From Trema orientale (Eukaryota > Streptophyta > Magnoliopsida > Rosales > Cannabaceae): a DNA stretch of 64,000 nucleotides. The notes beneath the pieces are model-generated. The model had not been told where the DNA came from and searched no databases. It saw nothing but the letters and a program-made list of their open reading frames with translations. Below, one piece after another: positions 20,860 through 32,843 of this stretch. Position numbers and translations under genes: made by a program. The DNA lies in the NCBI GenBank assembly GCA_002914845.1, contig JXTC01000489.1, positions 3,006 to 67,005 on the forward strand, in the 5' to 3' direction. The stretch's first letter is position 1. Each line of letters starts with the position of its first letter.

Positions 20860-23800
20860 GGGCACGTTCGGTAACAATTATTTAAATAATTTTCTGTTTA
20901 TTTAAGTGAAAAAATGAAAACACGCGAAGAAATTGTGTTCGTTAAGTCTATTTCTATTTTTTTTTTAATTTTTAATCAAAATTTTGAAGACACGATTTTC
21001 TTACTTTTAAAATTTTTTTAAACACTTTTTTCTTTTTCTCCTCCTCCTCGAATGTAGTTTCACCTCAGCGACTCAGACTCCATACCCTATCTCTCTCCTC
21101 CATCTATATAGCTTTTCTCCTCAGTCCATGGCCTCTCTCTCTCTTCAGTCTCTATATGATTCTCTCTCACTCTCTTCAATCTCCATTTCTCCGGCTGATA
21201 AGTCTACTTTGCCTCCATTTTTACTATGATAAGATAAATCTCCATTGGAACCAGTAGTTGTACTCTCTCTGGTTAAAGGCTATTGGATTTTTTTAGGAAA
21301 AGGAAAAATCAGATCTGATTGTTAATTTTTGGGGTTTTATGCTAAAATCAAATGAATATTTACGTTTAATTTTTCTCTTTGCTATGGTTCTATGATTTTG
21401 ACTATAAATAGGCATTAAATTGGGTTCTAATTGTTGGATATGTATTTTGACATAAAATTTATACTGTGTTCTTTGCTTGTTTCGTGTTTATAGCAACAAA
21501 TGGTGATTTTTCGGTTGGGTTTTTCTTTTCAAGCCTTTTTGATGAAGAGGGTGTTCTGGGTTCTTTTCAATTGAGCTCTCTCTTTTTCAGTCTGTGTATT
21601 GGTGATGAGTTTTATGGATATGCTTTCATTTTGGTTGCTAATATTTACTCTCATTACAATAATATTGGGAAATGAAAATTCTTTTCCCTGCTCAGTGACC
21701 AAATTTATAAATGTATGTGTTTATTACTTCTTGGTTACTGAGAACTTTCATGGTCTTGATGAGAATGATTAATATGGGTTATTCCATTTGTGTCCAAGAA
21801 ACCAGAGAGAGCTCCTCAGGAGATTGAGATTGAGTTTGAGTTCTGGTTTCTTTATTATTGGTTTTATGTAAACTTTTGTGAATTGTGAATTAGGATATGA
21901 ATATTCACATTGCTATTGATGATCTCAATAGAAAGAGCGGTCTATTGAATCATTTGTTGGGTATCAACTTCTATGAGATGGATGCTTTCAAAGGAAGGCA
22001 AGTTCTTATAATTCCATTTTACAGCATCACTCTTATTTTTGTCAGTAAGCTGTTAATATCTACATCTTTATAGGTCTCAAACTACTAAAGGTATATGGTT
22101 AGTGAATCGTGCTGGTATTGAGCCGTGTACACTTATTATGAATTCAGAGGGAATAGATGGAAGAGAAAGAGGAGGGTTCTCTTTGAAGCCCTCTCTAATA
22201 TCTTCATTTTTTTATTTTAAATAATCATTGCCATCTTGACATTTGAAGCTTTCTTTTTTTCTCTTTTGTTATTTGTGTCCCAACATAGAATAAATTTTTG
22301 AACCAAAATTATTAAATTCTTGCTGATGCATATGTTGGAAGATATGTGATTCCCACATTTATCCTTCTGCAATCTAGGGTAGGTCGTTACATGCTATTCT
22401 TAAGAATTTATGTCAGACTAACCTACTTATGAAAAAAAATTGATTTATAGGATTCAATCTTAGTATTCTTCAAGTTTACATTCATTTTCTATCTCTTTTG
22501 ATCTCTAACTAAAATGCTTTGACTCTATTGGGATTCTTGTTCTAATTGGATGCAAAGGTTTTGTCCTTTTTTTCTAAGATTTTGTCCTCTTCTAAATATT
22601 GTCTTCCAAGTCTCGCTTCAATTCCCTCTCTTTCTTTCCTTGTTTAGCGGCTAACTAAAATTCCAGAACTAATAATTTCTTTAACTTTATGGTTAAATTT
22701 TCTTACAAATGATAAGACAAGTGTGTGTCTTCTTTTCTAGTGATCTTAAATGTATGCAAAGAATGAGGTATTTCCTGATATGAGCCAAGTTTTTATGGCG
22801 AGTTTCATTCTTTATTTGTAGACACCTTTGGAGAATTTAGAACTGGTTTTTAGATAAAAATTCAGAGATTTTGACCATGCAGCACTTCAATGTAATACAA
22901 ACTCGATGACCATTCTAATGTCTTATTCTGGATGTGATGAAAATAATTATCCATTATTTGTGTTATTCATTTAAAATCATTTAACCCTATTTTCTTAATT
23001 TTTCCTTACATCGCTCTATTTCTCCAATTTCTCTCTCATCCTCTCTTTCTCAACTTTCTCTCTCATTCTTCTCTTTATGCACTTTCTCTCACTTATTTCT
23101 CTTTTTATACTTTCTCTCTCTTCCCCCTATTTTTATATTTTATCTCGCATCTATCTATTTCTCCAATTTCTCTCTCTTACTTCTCTATTTATTGATGACG
23201 TTTTCAAAATGTCAACTACGTCTTAGTAATATTTATGTGTTGTTATAATTTTTTTTCACTTTTAAAAACATAAAGTAATAGTTACCAAACTTATTTTTAT
23301 TTTTTGTTTTTAAAAACAAAAAACAAAAATATAGGGCCTTTTTGGTAATACTTATTTAAACAGTTTTTTGTTTTTTTAATCAAAAAAGTGGAAATACTTT
23401 TCAAAAATTTGTTTGGTAAAACTACTTTTATTTTTCGTTTTTTTAATTTGACAACAAAATTTTTAAAATATTTGAAAACAAAAATTTCTTACTTCCAAAA
23501 TTTTTTTAAACAATTTTGTAGAAATGCTAATATCAAAATTCAAACATATCTAGACTCACATCACCATTTTTTTTTAACATTTTCTCTCTCATCACTATTT
23601 CTCTTGTCATTATCTCTCTAGCCTCATGTAAAGGTGGTATTTTTCAAAATAAAAATTTTAAAAGTTGTATTTTTCAAAATAAAATTATAAAATTTGGTAA
23701 TTTGTTTTCAAAAATTTCTCAAAATATTTAGAAAAATATCATTTTTAAAAGTTTATTTTGAAAAATACCACTTATGAAATTTATTTAGATAAATACCACT

Positions 23801-24151
23801 TTTTCTCTCTCCTATTTTCTCTTTTCTTTTTCCTTTATTACTCTCCCTTTTGATTTTCACTTTCAAAAGTAAAAAGTGCTAGTTACCAAATATGTATTTA
23901 TTTTTTTATTTTATAAAATAAAAAATATAATATTGTTATCAAACACATTTTTGTTTTTGAAATACAAAAAACAAAATAATAAAAAGTATTTTCATTTTTG
24001 TGTTTAAAAATACAAAAAATAAAAGTGTTACCAAACAGTACCATAGTTATTCACATTTTTGTTTTCAAAAAATAAAAAATAAAAGAAAATGGAAATATTT
24101 TTATTTTTTCATTTGAAAAAACAAAAAATGTAAATGTTACCAAATGGCACC
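20860..24151. mobile_element. TIR transposon-like element carrying host gene fragments (Pack-type)
   Basis: The left end GGGCACGTTCGGTAACA (20860) and the right end, read inward as GGTGCCATTTGGTAACA (24151), form imperfect inverted repeats. The element lies between gag and integrase of Copia 4. Similar end motifs also occur internally (GTTACCAAAC near 23287 and 24030; GGCCTTTTTGGTAA near 23337), so it may be compound. It contains a UTR-like TC-rich segment (21040-21200), RHD3-like exons (21894-22190) and TC-rich DNA (23000-23190), but no transposase. A candidate 5-bp flank CTATG is present on both sides. The superfamily is not settled. Confidence 0.65.
21894..22190 (+). pseudogene. RHD3-like: captured RHD3/SEY1 GTPase fragment (two exons and intron)
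   Basis: Exon a (21894-21997, after TTAG) encodes GLLNHLLGINFYEMDAFKGR. Exon b (from 22074, after TTTATAG) encodes [19 protein letters not shown] and then GIDGRERGG. In plants RHD3 is a dynamin-like GTPase that fuses ER tubules, and these match its switch I and G3 region. Upstream, where a P-loop GxxxxGKS should be, the sequence reads DDLNRKSG, so GTP binding is lost. The 76-bp intron is retained and starts with GC (GCAAGT), a known minor donor. Retention of the intron argues for DNA-level capture and not reverse transcription. The fragment is far too short for a working protein. Confidence 0.75.
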
Positions 24152-24169
24152 TATGTTTATGTATATCTT

Positions 24170-24800
24170 CAACATTCACTTCAGTGAGCATTAAAAGTAA
24201 ATTATACTTAGTTTGATAATTTTTTATCATTAACTTGTTATACTTCTCAGCTATCAAAAGACAATTTCAATGAGCTCAGAGTACTTTATAAATTTTCGCT
24301 CTTTATATTGCCACTATTGGAGCATATTAGAGGCATGAATGGTAGTGCATATTTTCTCGAGTATATTATGCTTTATCATCTTATCATTATATAATTTTTA
24401 GATGTGTGATGATTATAAGCATGGCTGAATTGTACTCTGAAAATGGTCTTATACATGTGTAGTCAATCATCCTTCATGTGATTGTATCTGTTTTTAAGGC
24501 TTTTCAAACGCAAATGAGATCTTTAATAGTGAGGAAATAAACCTTTAAATCCTCACTTAAGTGATGTCTCAATAATATAATAATCTTCACCATGTTTTAG
24601 GTGGATGCCTTATTTTATTTCTTAATGGTCTCGTCAAATTCGTTAGCATCCATATGCATTTTTCATCAAGGATTCAAATCAAATAATTACTCCCATTTAA
24701 CTTGAGTTTAGATAAGTTCTTCATCCAAAATAAATATTTCACATTGGAACATGTGGAAAGTGTTTCACAAATCAATATTTAAATATATACAACAAAATTG
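24170..24800 (-). pseudogene. Copia 4 gag remnant
   Basis: Minus-strand pieces: ILRHHLSEDLKVYFLTIKD (about 24580-24520), KYSELIEIV (about 24285) and IAEKYNKLMIKNYQTK (about 24256-24210). They match, in order, the gag core of a plant Copia family in which a KYSELI-type motif precedes LLLKNHQ. Multiple stops and shifts occur. Confidence 0.65.
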
Positions 24801-25058
24801 CTCAAAATTTATGCTGCCAAATAAAATGGGACAGTACCTATATCAAGAACCATTATGATAATAACTAAGCTATTACACTAAAGTAATGATTCATAAAATA
24901 ATCATCTGTTTGTATACGGATGACATATATGCATAAACTTAAGGGTCACGTGTCAAGTATTATATACGAATATCAAATGACTTCAATATTCGCAATATAT
25001 CAAAATCGTATCATGAAAATTTCACAGCAATTTTAATAGATAAATTCAATCTGATGAA

Positions 25059-25168
25059 ACATATCTAACTGTAAAGATATAATCAAACCATGAATCAACA
25101 AATAACATCGGTTACATATCTAACTATAAAGATATAATCAAACCATGAATCAACAAATAACATCGGTT
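25059..25168. repeat. 55-bp tandem duplication
   Basis: ACATATCTAACTGTAAAGAT onward at 25059-25113 is repeated at 25114-25168 with one visible substitution, head to tail. No coding sense was seen. It lies between Copia 4 gag and its right LTR. Confidence 0.9.
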
Positions 25169-25652
25169 ACAAAGATGACTTATTACCCGTTCTCATAATC
25201 GGCTATAAATTAAATGAGGATAAAAACAAACAACTTTACTGATCTTGATTATTGCAAAAAGAATCAAGCTAAAAGAGAAAACGTTCTCGCAATCTATTTA
25301 AACACATCAATATTGTAATATAATTAATTGGTTTGCCGAAATTAACTATATTATAATCATATAAACAAACCAAAATATATATACAAAAATCAACAAATTG
25401 TGAAGCATTGCTTAAAAAAAAAAAAGAAAAAAAGACCCAAATCCAAATACTAAATAACAATATTAATACATGAGCATTTGAAAGGAACAATAAAGAATCA
25501 AAATTGGTATCTAAAATTGCACATGAGTAATCACCAATAACTAATGAACACTCATACATACGTTCCTTAATTAATTAAGCAATTCTTCATTGAAGATAAT
25601 AGCGGTTAAAGACTTGTGCTATTAAAGTGTTCTAAATAATATAGATAAGAAT

Positions 25653-27984
25653 TGTAAAAGCCCAATTTTTATAAGGGCATTTTTGTACTTTTGCTGTAAA
25701 AAAACAGATTACATATAATTGTTTCTGTCTCCTCCTTCTCGATCCCTCTTTTCTTTCTCTCTCTTCAGCCCAACGACCTATTGTAGCCATGGTTTTGTTG
25801 TCGACGACCGTCCTCTGACCAGCTACGGGCGCTGCCACCACCCAGAATGGGATCGTCATCTAGAGACGAGCTATCCATCGGAGTTTTGTCGCGTGCAACC
25901 GTGAGAATCGCTGCCTGTGGCGGAAAATGACCGCGGGAATATTTGGCTGCCGACAGGGAATCTAGCCATCCCAGGTCGTGAAACCACTTGCATCAGATTT
26001 CTTTCGACGAAAGGAATACCATGGTATATATATATATATATCTTAACTTAATATTGCCCGGATTAAATTTTGTCACTTTAGCTAGTTTTGAGCTATTTAG
26101 TTTTGTGTTGTGATTTTTCAATCCGACCGTTAGATCGTGAAATAAACTTCCTATTTGTGATGTACTCATGAAAATATGAAATTTGATATGTATATATATA
26201 TAATATATATCAACTTTGTTTGGTGATCGGCACGAAAAATAAAATCTAACAGCTCGAATTTGCCTCGTTTTGTGTACCACGAGACCAGGTTTCAGCCCGA
26301 GCCTGAATTATTCAAGTTATATATATCTAACTATCTAATTTAGGTGCTAAGAATTTAGGGTGAGGTCCATTTCACGATTCGAGGCTCTATTGAGAAATCG
26401 AATTTTCAAACCAAACGATCGAGCGTTCGAAAATGACCCCTGACCTTTCGAACAACCGCCAAATGATGTCAGATGCTCTCTGTAGCGCTATCTTGTCACT
26501 CGATTGAGGTAAGGATTCGATTACATGATTCTAAAATTGGTTTAATTTTGACTTTCACATATTTTGAATAAATATAGAATTTTGTGAAATATTTGATTAA
26601 AATATGATTTATACATGTTTTAACATAATTTGACATTTAAATTACCTGGGAGATATATCACACTAGTTGGCGTACCAAATTATCTTATTTTGGAACTATT
26701 TTCTACAGGAACTAGATTTTATTGGTTTTGATGAAAACGGCTGTTGTGCTGTCGAAATTTTTAAAAAATTCAATTTGAAAATGAATTTAGTTTTGAGAAC
26801 TAAACTTGATTGATTAAAAAAAGTGCATGGTCTGTTTTAGCATTGTGTGGAAAATGGTACATATTCGCATTCCTGTCATCCATATAGCATTGCATATATT
26901 CATTGCACTTACACGGCCGACGGACTTACAGTACCCTTACTGGGTGCTCGGACTTACGGTACACCTTCAAGGTGCTCGGACTTACAGTACCTTATCTAGG
27001 GTGCTCGGACTACATATCATACTCACGGTTACCAACTTAGGCGATTCAGACACAGTATATATGTGTAGTTACTCACCTAAAGTGGCTCACATTACATTAC
27101 GTACTTAAGATCACCAATCTTTGGTGGCTCGAACATGTCATTGATTGTATTGCTTGTTATGTGCTTGACTTGAATAGATATGTACTGGATTTAATGTGAT
27201 GTTTTACAAAGGTTTGGAATGTTTGAACCTTTGAAAAATGATTTCGTTTTGAGACTATGTTTTACAATAGTTTGGAATATTTGAACCACTGAAAAATGAC
27301 TTTGATTTGAGATGATGTTTTACAATGGTTTGAAAGATTTAAACCCTTGAACAATGTTTTCAATTGAATTTCTGAAAACTGTTTGAATATGTTACTGACC
27401 ATGCATGACCTTAAATGTAAGTCTTTTATTATGGTTAAAAACCTGTAATTGAATCTCTACTAAACATTCACGTGCTCACCCCTACTTTCTCCCACTTTCA
27501 GGTATTTATATAATTAAGGTTGTGGTTTTGATGGTTAGACAAGCTGTTTGGCTTGTGTCTGCGGTCATGTTCCTATTCCTTGGTGAGTGTTTATATCTTA
27601 TTTAATTTTTTTTTCCTCATTCAAATATTTAGCCTTATTTCTTATTTTCACTAAGTGGATATATGAGGACAACAATATTAAAAATTGGAGTACTTGGAAT
27701 TATAAATGATTTTTGTAAACTATTTTGGATTCTGGACTCATTTTACCGAAATTTATAGTTTTAAATAAAAAGTTTCTAATTAGACTTCCTCTAAATCTTA
27801 AGTGTCTGTTTTCTTATGGAAATTAAAACTTATGAGAGTTTTATTAGTTATATAATTTATAATGATTTGAGGACCTAAATGAAAATTTCAAGTACTTGAT
27901 TTCTCTGGAATTTTATAAACTTAATATATAATTATATTTTTACTTATTACTAAAAGTCATGGTTTTAGATTTCTGGTCGTGACA
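25653..27984. mobile_element. solo LTR (~2.3 kb), probably Ty3/Gypsy, with 5-bp TSD
   Basis: Starts TGTAAAAGCCCAATTTTTAT and ends GGTCGTGACA. AGAAT flanks it exactly at 25648-25652 and 27985-27989. The pre-insertion sequence is visible in the other LTR of Copia 4 near 16838 (ATAAGAATACTAATGC). There is no pol, PBS or PPT inside, so this is one LTR left by recombination. The length and the GTCACGACC-type end suit long-LTR Ty3 elements. A truncated relative lies at 36050-37975. Confidence 0.85.
26921..27005. repeat. 28-bp tandem repeats inside the solo LTR
   Basis: CGGACTTACAGTACCCTTAC, continuing to GTGCT, occurs as three units of 28, 28 and 29 bp (26921, 26949, 26977). Degenerate units with GGCTC continue to about 27130. 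Confidence 0.85.
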
Positions 27985-28281
27985 AGAATACTAATGCTAA
28001 ACACAAAAAGGATTAATATGAGAAATTTCTTCTCTTTACTCTTTCTTACTTCTCATTTCGCTTCTTTACTTATGCATTTCAAGTACAATTGAGAAATCAA
28101 TTTATAGGTCAATACAATCAATTTTAGCCATACAATTAATTGCTCCTTGTATAATATCCAGTCAAGTATACCTGACACACTAATTGAAAGTATTTATCTA
28201 ACTTTTAGTTTGCACGTAAAAGATAAACAATTATTAAAATAGTTTAATGGACACACAAAATAAGAAAATATTTCATAACAA

Positions 28282-28566
28282 CTTCTACTCAAAAGTGATA
28301 TGAATTCTATTAATAAAAGCTGAAATAACGAGGTTAAGTGGGCCACATAAGTTGGTAAACCTTAATAAACTTCCTCTTAATAAAGAAAGAAATAAATAAA
28401 ATCATCTTTTCTTACTCAAAGATAAAGAATAAATTTTTTTTGCATTAGTTCTGTGTGGATAAGTGTTCGACAGAAACTATACAACTCTAGAAAGCAAACT
28501 GCTCACAGAACAAGACCTCGAAGAAACGAACACCTAAAACTAACGAATAACAAAAGAGAAAGATTG
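28282..28566. other. short non-coding stretch
   Basis: AT-rich DNA between the right LTR of Copia 4 and the 3' end of F-box gene A. No repeat or gene was seen. Confidence 0.4.
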
Positions 28567-30762
28567 CTATGCATTAAGTGTGGGTATAACCCAAATTGGA
28601 GGTCGCTTAGTCATTTTACTGAGAGCAGTTGAATCTATAATATAGTGCAATTTGAAACTCCCATTTTTCACATCGTACATACCCAAATCACAAATTATGG
28701 GATTTAATGAATTGTGCACATCATCTATGTCGTGAGTAAAATATATACAGTTTGGTTCACATCGGGTAAAATTGGAAGCCAAGACTGATATAGAAGAATT
28801 GTCGCCCAAAAACAAAGCAACGTCACCAAGACTGTTTATCTCATTCCGCCTTCTCTTGTCAAAATCTATTCTAAAGATTTTGAATTTCGTCGTCACACGG
28901 GCTCCAACGCCATCACTCCAATCACACAAAAAATGTCGTTCAACCTGCAGGAGCTCTCCTCCATATGAATTTACAATATAATCTCTTTACATTGATGCTT
29001 TCATAGTTTGGAATCTCAGGTGCAACAAGATTAACAGTTGAAATGCACGAGTCTGTTACACCAACAGATACTAGTGCACCAAGATAATTCACCAGATATA
29101 ATTGATTGTTATAATGCAAGGTATCTTCAGCATGAGTGTAATCTTCTGGATCAATTTTAGTCCATTTGGTGTCCTTAAAAATTCTTATAAATGCTAACTC
29201 GTCCCATTCACCAAATATCACCACGACTGTGCATTCATTTGGATTTGTGACCGGGTCAGCTGTTATTATAGCTTTCTGAACATGGTAATCATAGATTTCT
29301 CTATCATCTACAAAACCTTCAAGAATGGGAGGAAATAGATAAGGTAGATGAATACTTGTATCTGCAGTACCGTCACCATCTTTGACGAAAGAAGAATAAG
29401 GTTGGTAAAGTTTTATCGTCCAGTCTTTATTTACAGCCATCAACCATCCTTCTGAAGAGCCACAAAAACGCCTATCATATAGTGTCATTAGTTTTGACTC
29501 TAAGAACTTGTTGTCCATGACATCATATATACTCCATATATAATCATCTTCTTCACAAGAGATGAGAAGCAATGGAAGCTGGTGATGATATGGCATTTTG
29601 ATTTGTATAGATTGATTATCCTTTATCACATAATGCCATGGGAGACAAACAACACCAAAATGCAAGTAATCTTTAGAAGCCTCTAATTTCTCCGAAATTA
29701 AGTCCAATAGATGGTTTGGAAGCCCTGACCAATCTACAAAGTAGGAAAACAAATTAGGAAAAAGATAGAGGGCAATAAATTTAGAAAGAAAAGTTCCTGA
29801 ATTATATAGTTGCCCATTGCAAATCTGAACATACATGGAAATAACTTACAATGAGGGAAAAAAAAATTATATACATGTATGTAAGACGGGTATTCGTATT
29901 TCTTGATACATTTTATCGCTACAAGCTTATTACTTTCTCAAAGTATTAGCTCTTAAATATATATTAATCTTGCTTGTGGTAGATGTTGATTAAATTTTGA
30001 CCTAGAAATCGCACCCATATTAGAAATTTGGTCAATATCCGAGGGAGAAGAGAGTACTAATCGTTAACACAGATGTTGATAGAAGGAGGCTATGTTGATA
30101 CCTTGGCTTGACACTTATGCACCCTTATTTTAATAAAAAGCCTAAACGGGACATTTAAAGGGGAAACAAGCTTACTTTAATTTGTTCAACTTTTACAACA
30201 ATTTATTTCCATTATCTCGAATCTCTGCTTCTAGCTTCTACTTATACAACAATTTACTAGTCCTCTCTTTTTTCTTCCCTCCTATCTAGTACTCCTCTTT
30301 CTAACATGCTATTTAATCTCTCTTTGGCTATTTTGTCGGACTTTCAGAAATAGGTTCGTAATATTATTATACACCAGGAAAGGCAATTAAATGAGAGAAA
30401 TCATTCTTCCTAAATCCTAGCTAATTAATATATATATACATACATATATATATACATATATTTCTCCTTTTAAATAAAGACGAAGGACACAAACAAGTGA
30501 AAACAGGAAATAATAAAACTAGTTGACTAAAAACATGCATATACGAAATCACTGTGTTATAATATACATATATATATATATACACACATATAAGTAAAGG
30601 ATAATGGAACTGCAAAACTTTCATTGACCGAAAACAAATCAAATATTTTGAGAAAGCCCAGAAAACTATTAACTAAATCAAAACATGGGGAATATAAATA
30701 CTGTCTTTTAAGTAAACACTAAACAGATACAAGCGATGAGTAATAAACATACCTGAAGTCAT
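28567..30762 (-). pseudogene. F-box/DUF295 (KIB-like) gene A, one frameshift
   Basis: Exon 1 is only ATGACTTCAG (30762-30753), followed by a GTATG donor. Exon 2 starts at 29733 after TTTGTAG and runs to TAG at 28567-28569. The join gives MTSDWSGLPNHLLDLISEKL, an F-box-like start, then FGVVCLPWHYVI, FCGSSEGWLMAVNKDW, VKAIITADPV-type sequence, NCIYFTHDID and finally PPIWVIPTLNA, typical of the DUF295 beta-propeller. Such proteins are thought to be SCF adaptors or KIB-type regulators. One extra base near 28980 (TTATATTG against TATATTG in gene B) shifts the frame and truncates it at about 298 codons. Otherwise the reading is open, so it may be a recent pseudogene or a sequencing error. Upstream homology with gene B stops about 50 bp before the ATG. 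Confidence 0.85.
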
Positions 30763-31260
30763 GATTTTAACTGCTTGGAAATTTGGTGTCTCTTTTCCAA
30801 CTGCGAGCATAGCCGGCCGTTTTCCCGGCGCCGCTTCCGTTATTTTTTATTTTTTCGACTTGGTCGAAAATTTTCGACTAGGATCGAGTCAAAGATAATT
30901 TTGGAATTCCGAAATATTCATTAAATGACATGGTAATAAAAGTCCTACTTCTGTAAATGGTTTATAAGTTGTACATTTTTTCAACACATGTATTAAAAGA
31001 GGGTCAAAATTGATAATTCCCTGATTATTATCCCTAAATCATATTATGGCATCACAGTCAATAAGGCTCATACCACTTCAATATCCTTGACCTTAACTGA
31101 TCATCACAGGCACCACCCATAACCACCATAATGGTTTCCAAAGTACCGCTGACTGCACCCATTACACCAACGCAAATACGGGTGTCTACTTCCTTATCTT
31201 TACATGCCATTGTCATTAATGCCCTCGAAAATTTCTCTACCTTAATATATATATATATAT
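30763..31260. other. upstream of F-box gene A; foreign GC-rich patch and no gene
   Basis: The family promoter is recognisable only to about 30815. A GC-rich patch (GCCGGCCGTTTTCCCGGCGC, about 30811) and an inverted pair around TCGACTTGGTCGAAAATTTTC follow. A minus-strand stretch at 31080-31180 is mildly Gly-rich in one frame but stops appear, so I assign no gene. A (TA)n run ends the stretch. Confidence 0.4.
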
Positions 31261-31947
31261 GAATGATGTTTCAATGGAAATTTTGGTTTTACTCCATAGA
31301 TGGTACTCTAATTTGGGCCATTGGATTTTAATCTAATGGCTAGAATAATATTAGTAGATTTACTAAAAAAATTATTATAATTAATACATATATAAATATA
31401 GAAAGTTATTTAAAAAAAAAAAAGATAGGTAACTTGATAAGCTGGTCAATTTTATTTATTTATTTATTTATTTGTATAAGAAAATGAAACTAGTGAAAAA
31501 TACTTAATAATCTCAAATCACTCTTAATTATCTTATTTGTTAAAAAAAAAATAAAAGATGCATAAATTTTAAGCTGATTCACGCATAATTTTTTTTTAGA
31601 CGAACTTTTCTTTCAATGTAGTTGCTTTATTTATAGTTTTTTTTTAATTAAAGAAAATAATTTATTCATAATATGAAAATTATGCTATTTTGGATTTTAC
31701 CTTTCGTACAAAATAAATGAAATTTTATGAAATATTAAAGATACAATAGTACATATAGTTTTAAATTAAAGATAATTAAAAAAATTAAACTTTAAATTAA
31801 ATTTTCAAAAAGGAAAGAAATAAAAAAAAATGAATTAGAAATTAATATATTGAATGAGATGACTTGTTATTCTAGATTTATTTCTAAATTAGTCAAACTC
31901 ACCGATCCATGGAGCAAAAACAAAAATATCCATTGAAAAATCACCCA
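31261..31947. mobile_element. MITE 1 of a three-element array
   Basis: The left end GATGTTTCAATGGAAATTTT, and the right end read inward as GGGTGATTTTTCAATGGATA, are imperfect inverted repeats bounded by (TA)n. It shares CCATTGGATTTTAATCTAAT with MITE 2. No coding capacity. Confidence 0.65.
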
Positions 31948-31968
31948 TATATATATATATATATATAT

Positions 31969-32810
31969 GGGTCATGTTTCAATGGAGATTTTTGTTTTTG
32001 CTCCATTGATGGGTACTTTCATTTGGACCATTGGATTTTAATCTGATGATTATAATGATATTAATAATTTTATCAAAAAATAAAAATCTAATTAAATATT
32101 TATGACTTAAAAAATTAGTAACCTATATGTGACCTATGAGTTGGAATTTTTTTTTCCTATTCCTTTTTCATTGTTTTTTCTTTTTTCATTCTATTGTTTA
32201 TTTTTATTAAAAAATAAATAGAAAAAAAAATAACCGTATATATATCTAGATATTTTTTTTTCTAAAGCACTAATTGTATATATATTAAATTTTTCATTAA
32301 AAAATGAGTCCTTTTTTATAATTTCAAAACTAACATTATATATCCCCTAAAAAAAAAAACTAATGTTATGTATATATTCTTAAAAAAAACAACTAACCGT
32401 TAATATAAAACTATTAAATACTAATTTTTTATCAAAATTTTTTCTTAAAAAAATATTCTTTCTTTTTTATAATTTCAAAACTAATATTCCCTTTCATTAT
32501 AAAAAAAAAAAAAAAAAAAAAAACTAACATTACATCTCATATAAAACCAAAATTAACATTATTTATATTCTCAAAAAAATTACTTATTCATATTAATAGC
32601 ATAATATGTTCAAATTAAATGAAATTTAAAAAATTAAACTTATAAATTAAAATCAAAAAAAGAAAAGAAATAAATAAAAAAGAAAAATAATTGAATAAAA
32701 CATTAATTGATCAAAAATAGATGAAATTACTTGCTATTGTAGGTCATATTCAACTTGATAATTTTACCCAACTATGGAGCAAAAACAAAAATATTCATTA
32801 AAAACTCACA
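31969..32810. mobile_element. MITE 2 of the array
   Basis: GGGTCATGTTTCAATGGAGA at the left, and TGTGAGTTTTTAATGAATAT read inward from the right, are bounded by (TA)n. The interior is extremely AT-rich with poly-A near 32500. Same family as MITE 1. Confidence 0.65.
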
Positions 32811-32843
32811 CATATTTATATATAACTTCCTCCATATATATAT

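Larger units (their letters stand above)
16770..28281 (-). mobile_element. Copia LTR retrotransposon 4, minus strand, heavily degraded and split
   Basis: On the minus strand gag (about 24800-24170), integrase (about 20030-19720), RT and RNase H (18640-17440) and a polypurine tract (17171-17164) follow in Copia order. The left LTR ends at 17163. Sequence from about 16840 to 17163 is repeated at 27985-28281, the right LTR. That right LTR is itself interrupted by a solo LTR (25653-27984). A TIR element fills 20860-24151. The outer left edges of the LTRs and the element's own TSD could not be fixed. Confidence 0.75.

Noticed and set aside
21466-21675. 69-codon plus-strand ORF upstream of the RHD3 exons
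   Set aside because: Hydrophobic by T-rich composition. RHD3 similarity begins only at 21894, and this looks like captured intron or UTR.
26921-27130. Possible CRISPR-like array
   Set aside because: The 28-bp units are head to tail without spacers and sit inside a plant LTR, so this is a minisatellite.
31080-31190. Gly-rich minus-strand reading near 31100
   Set aside because: Too short, with stops in the same frame and no neighbouring exon. Could be chance.
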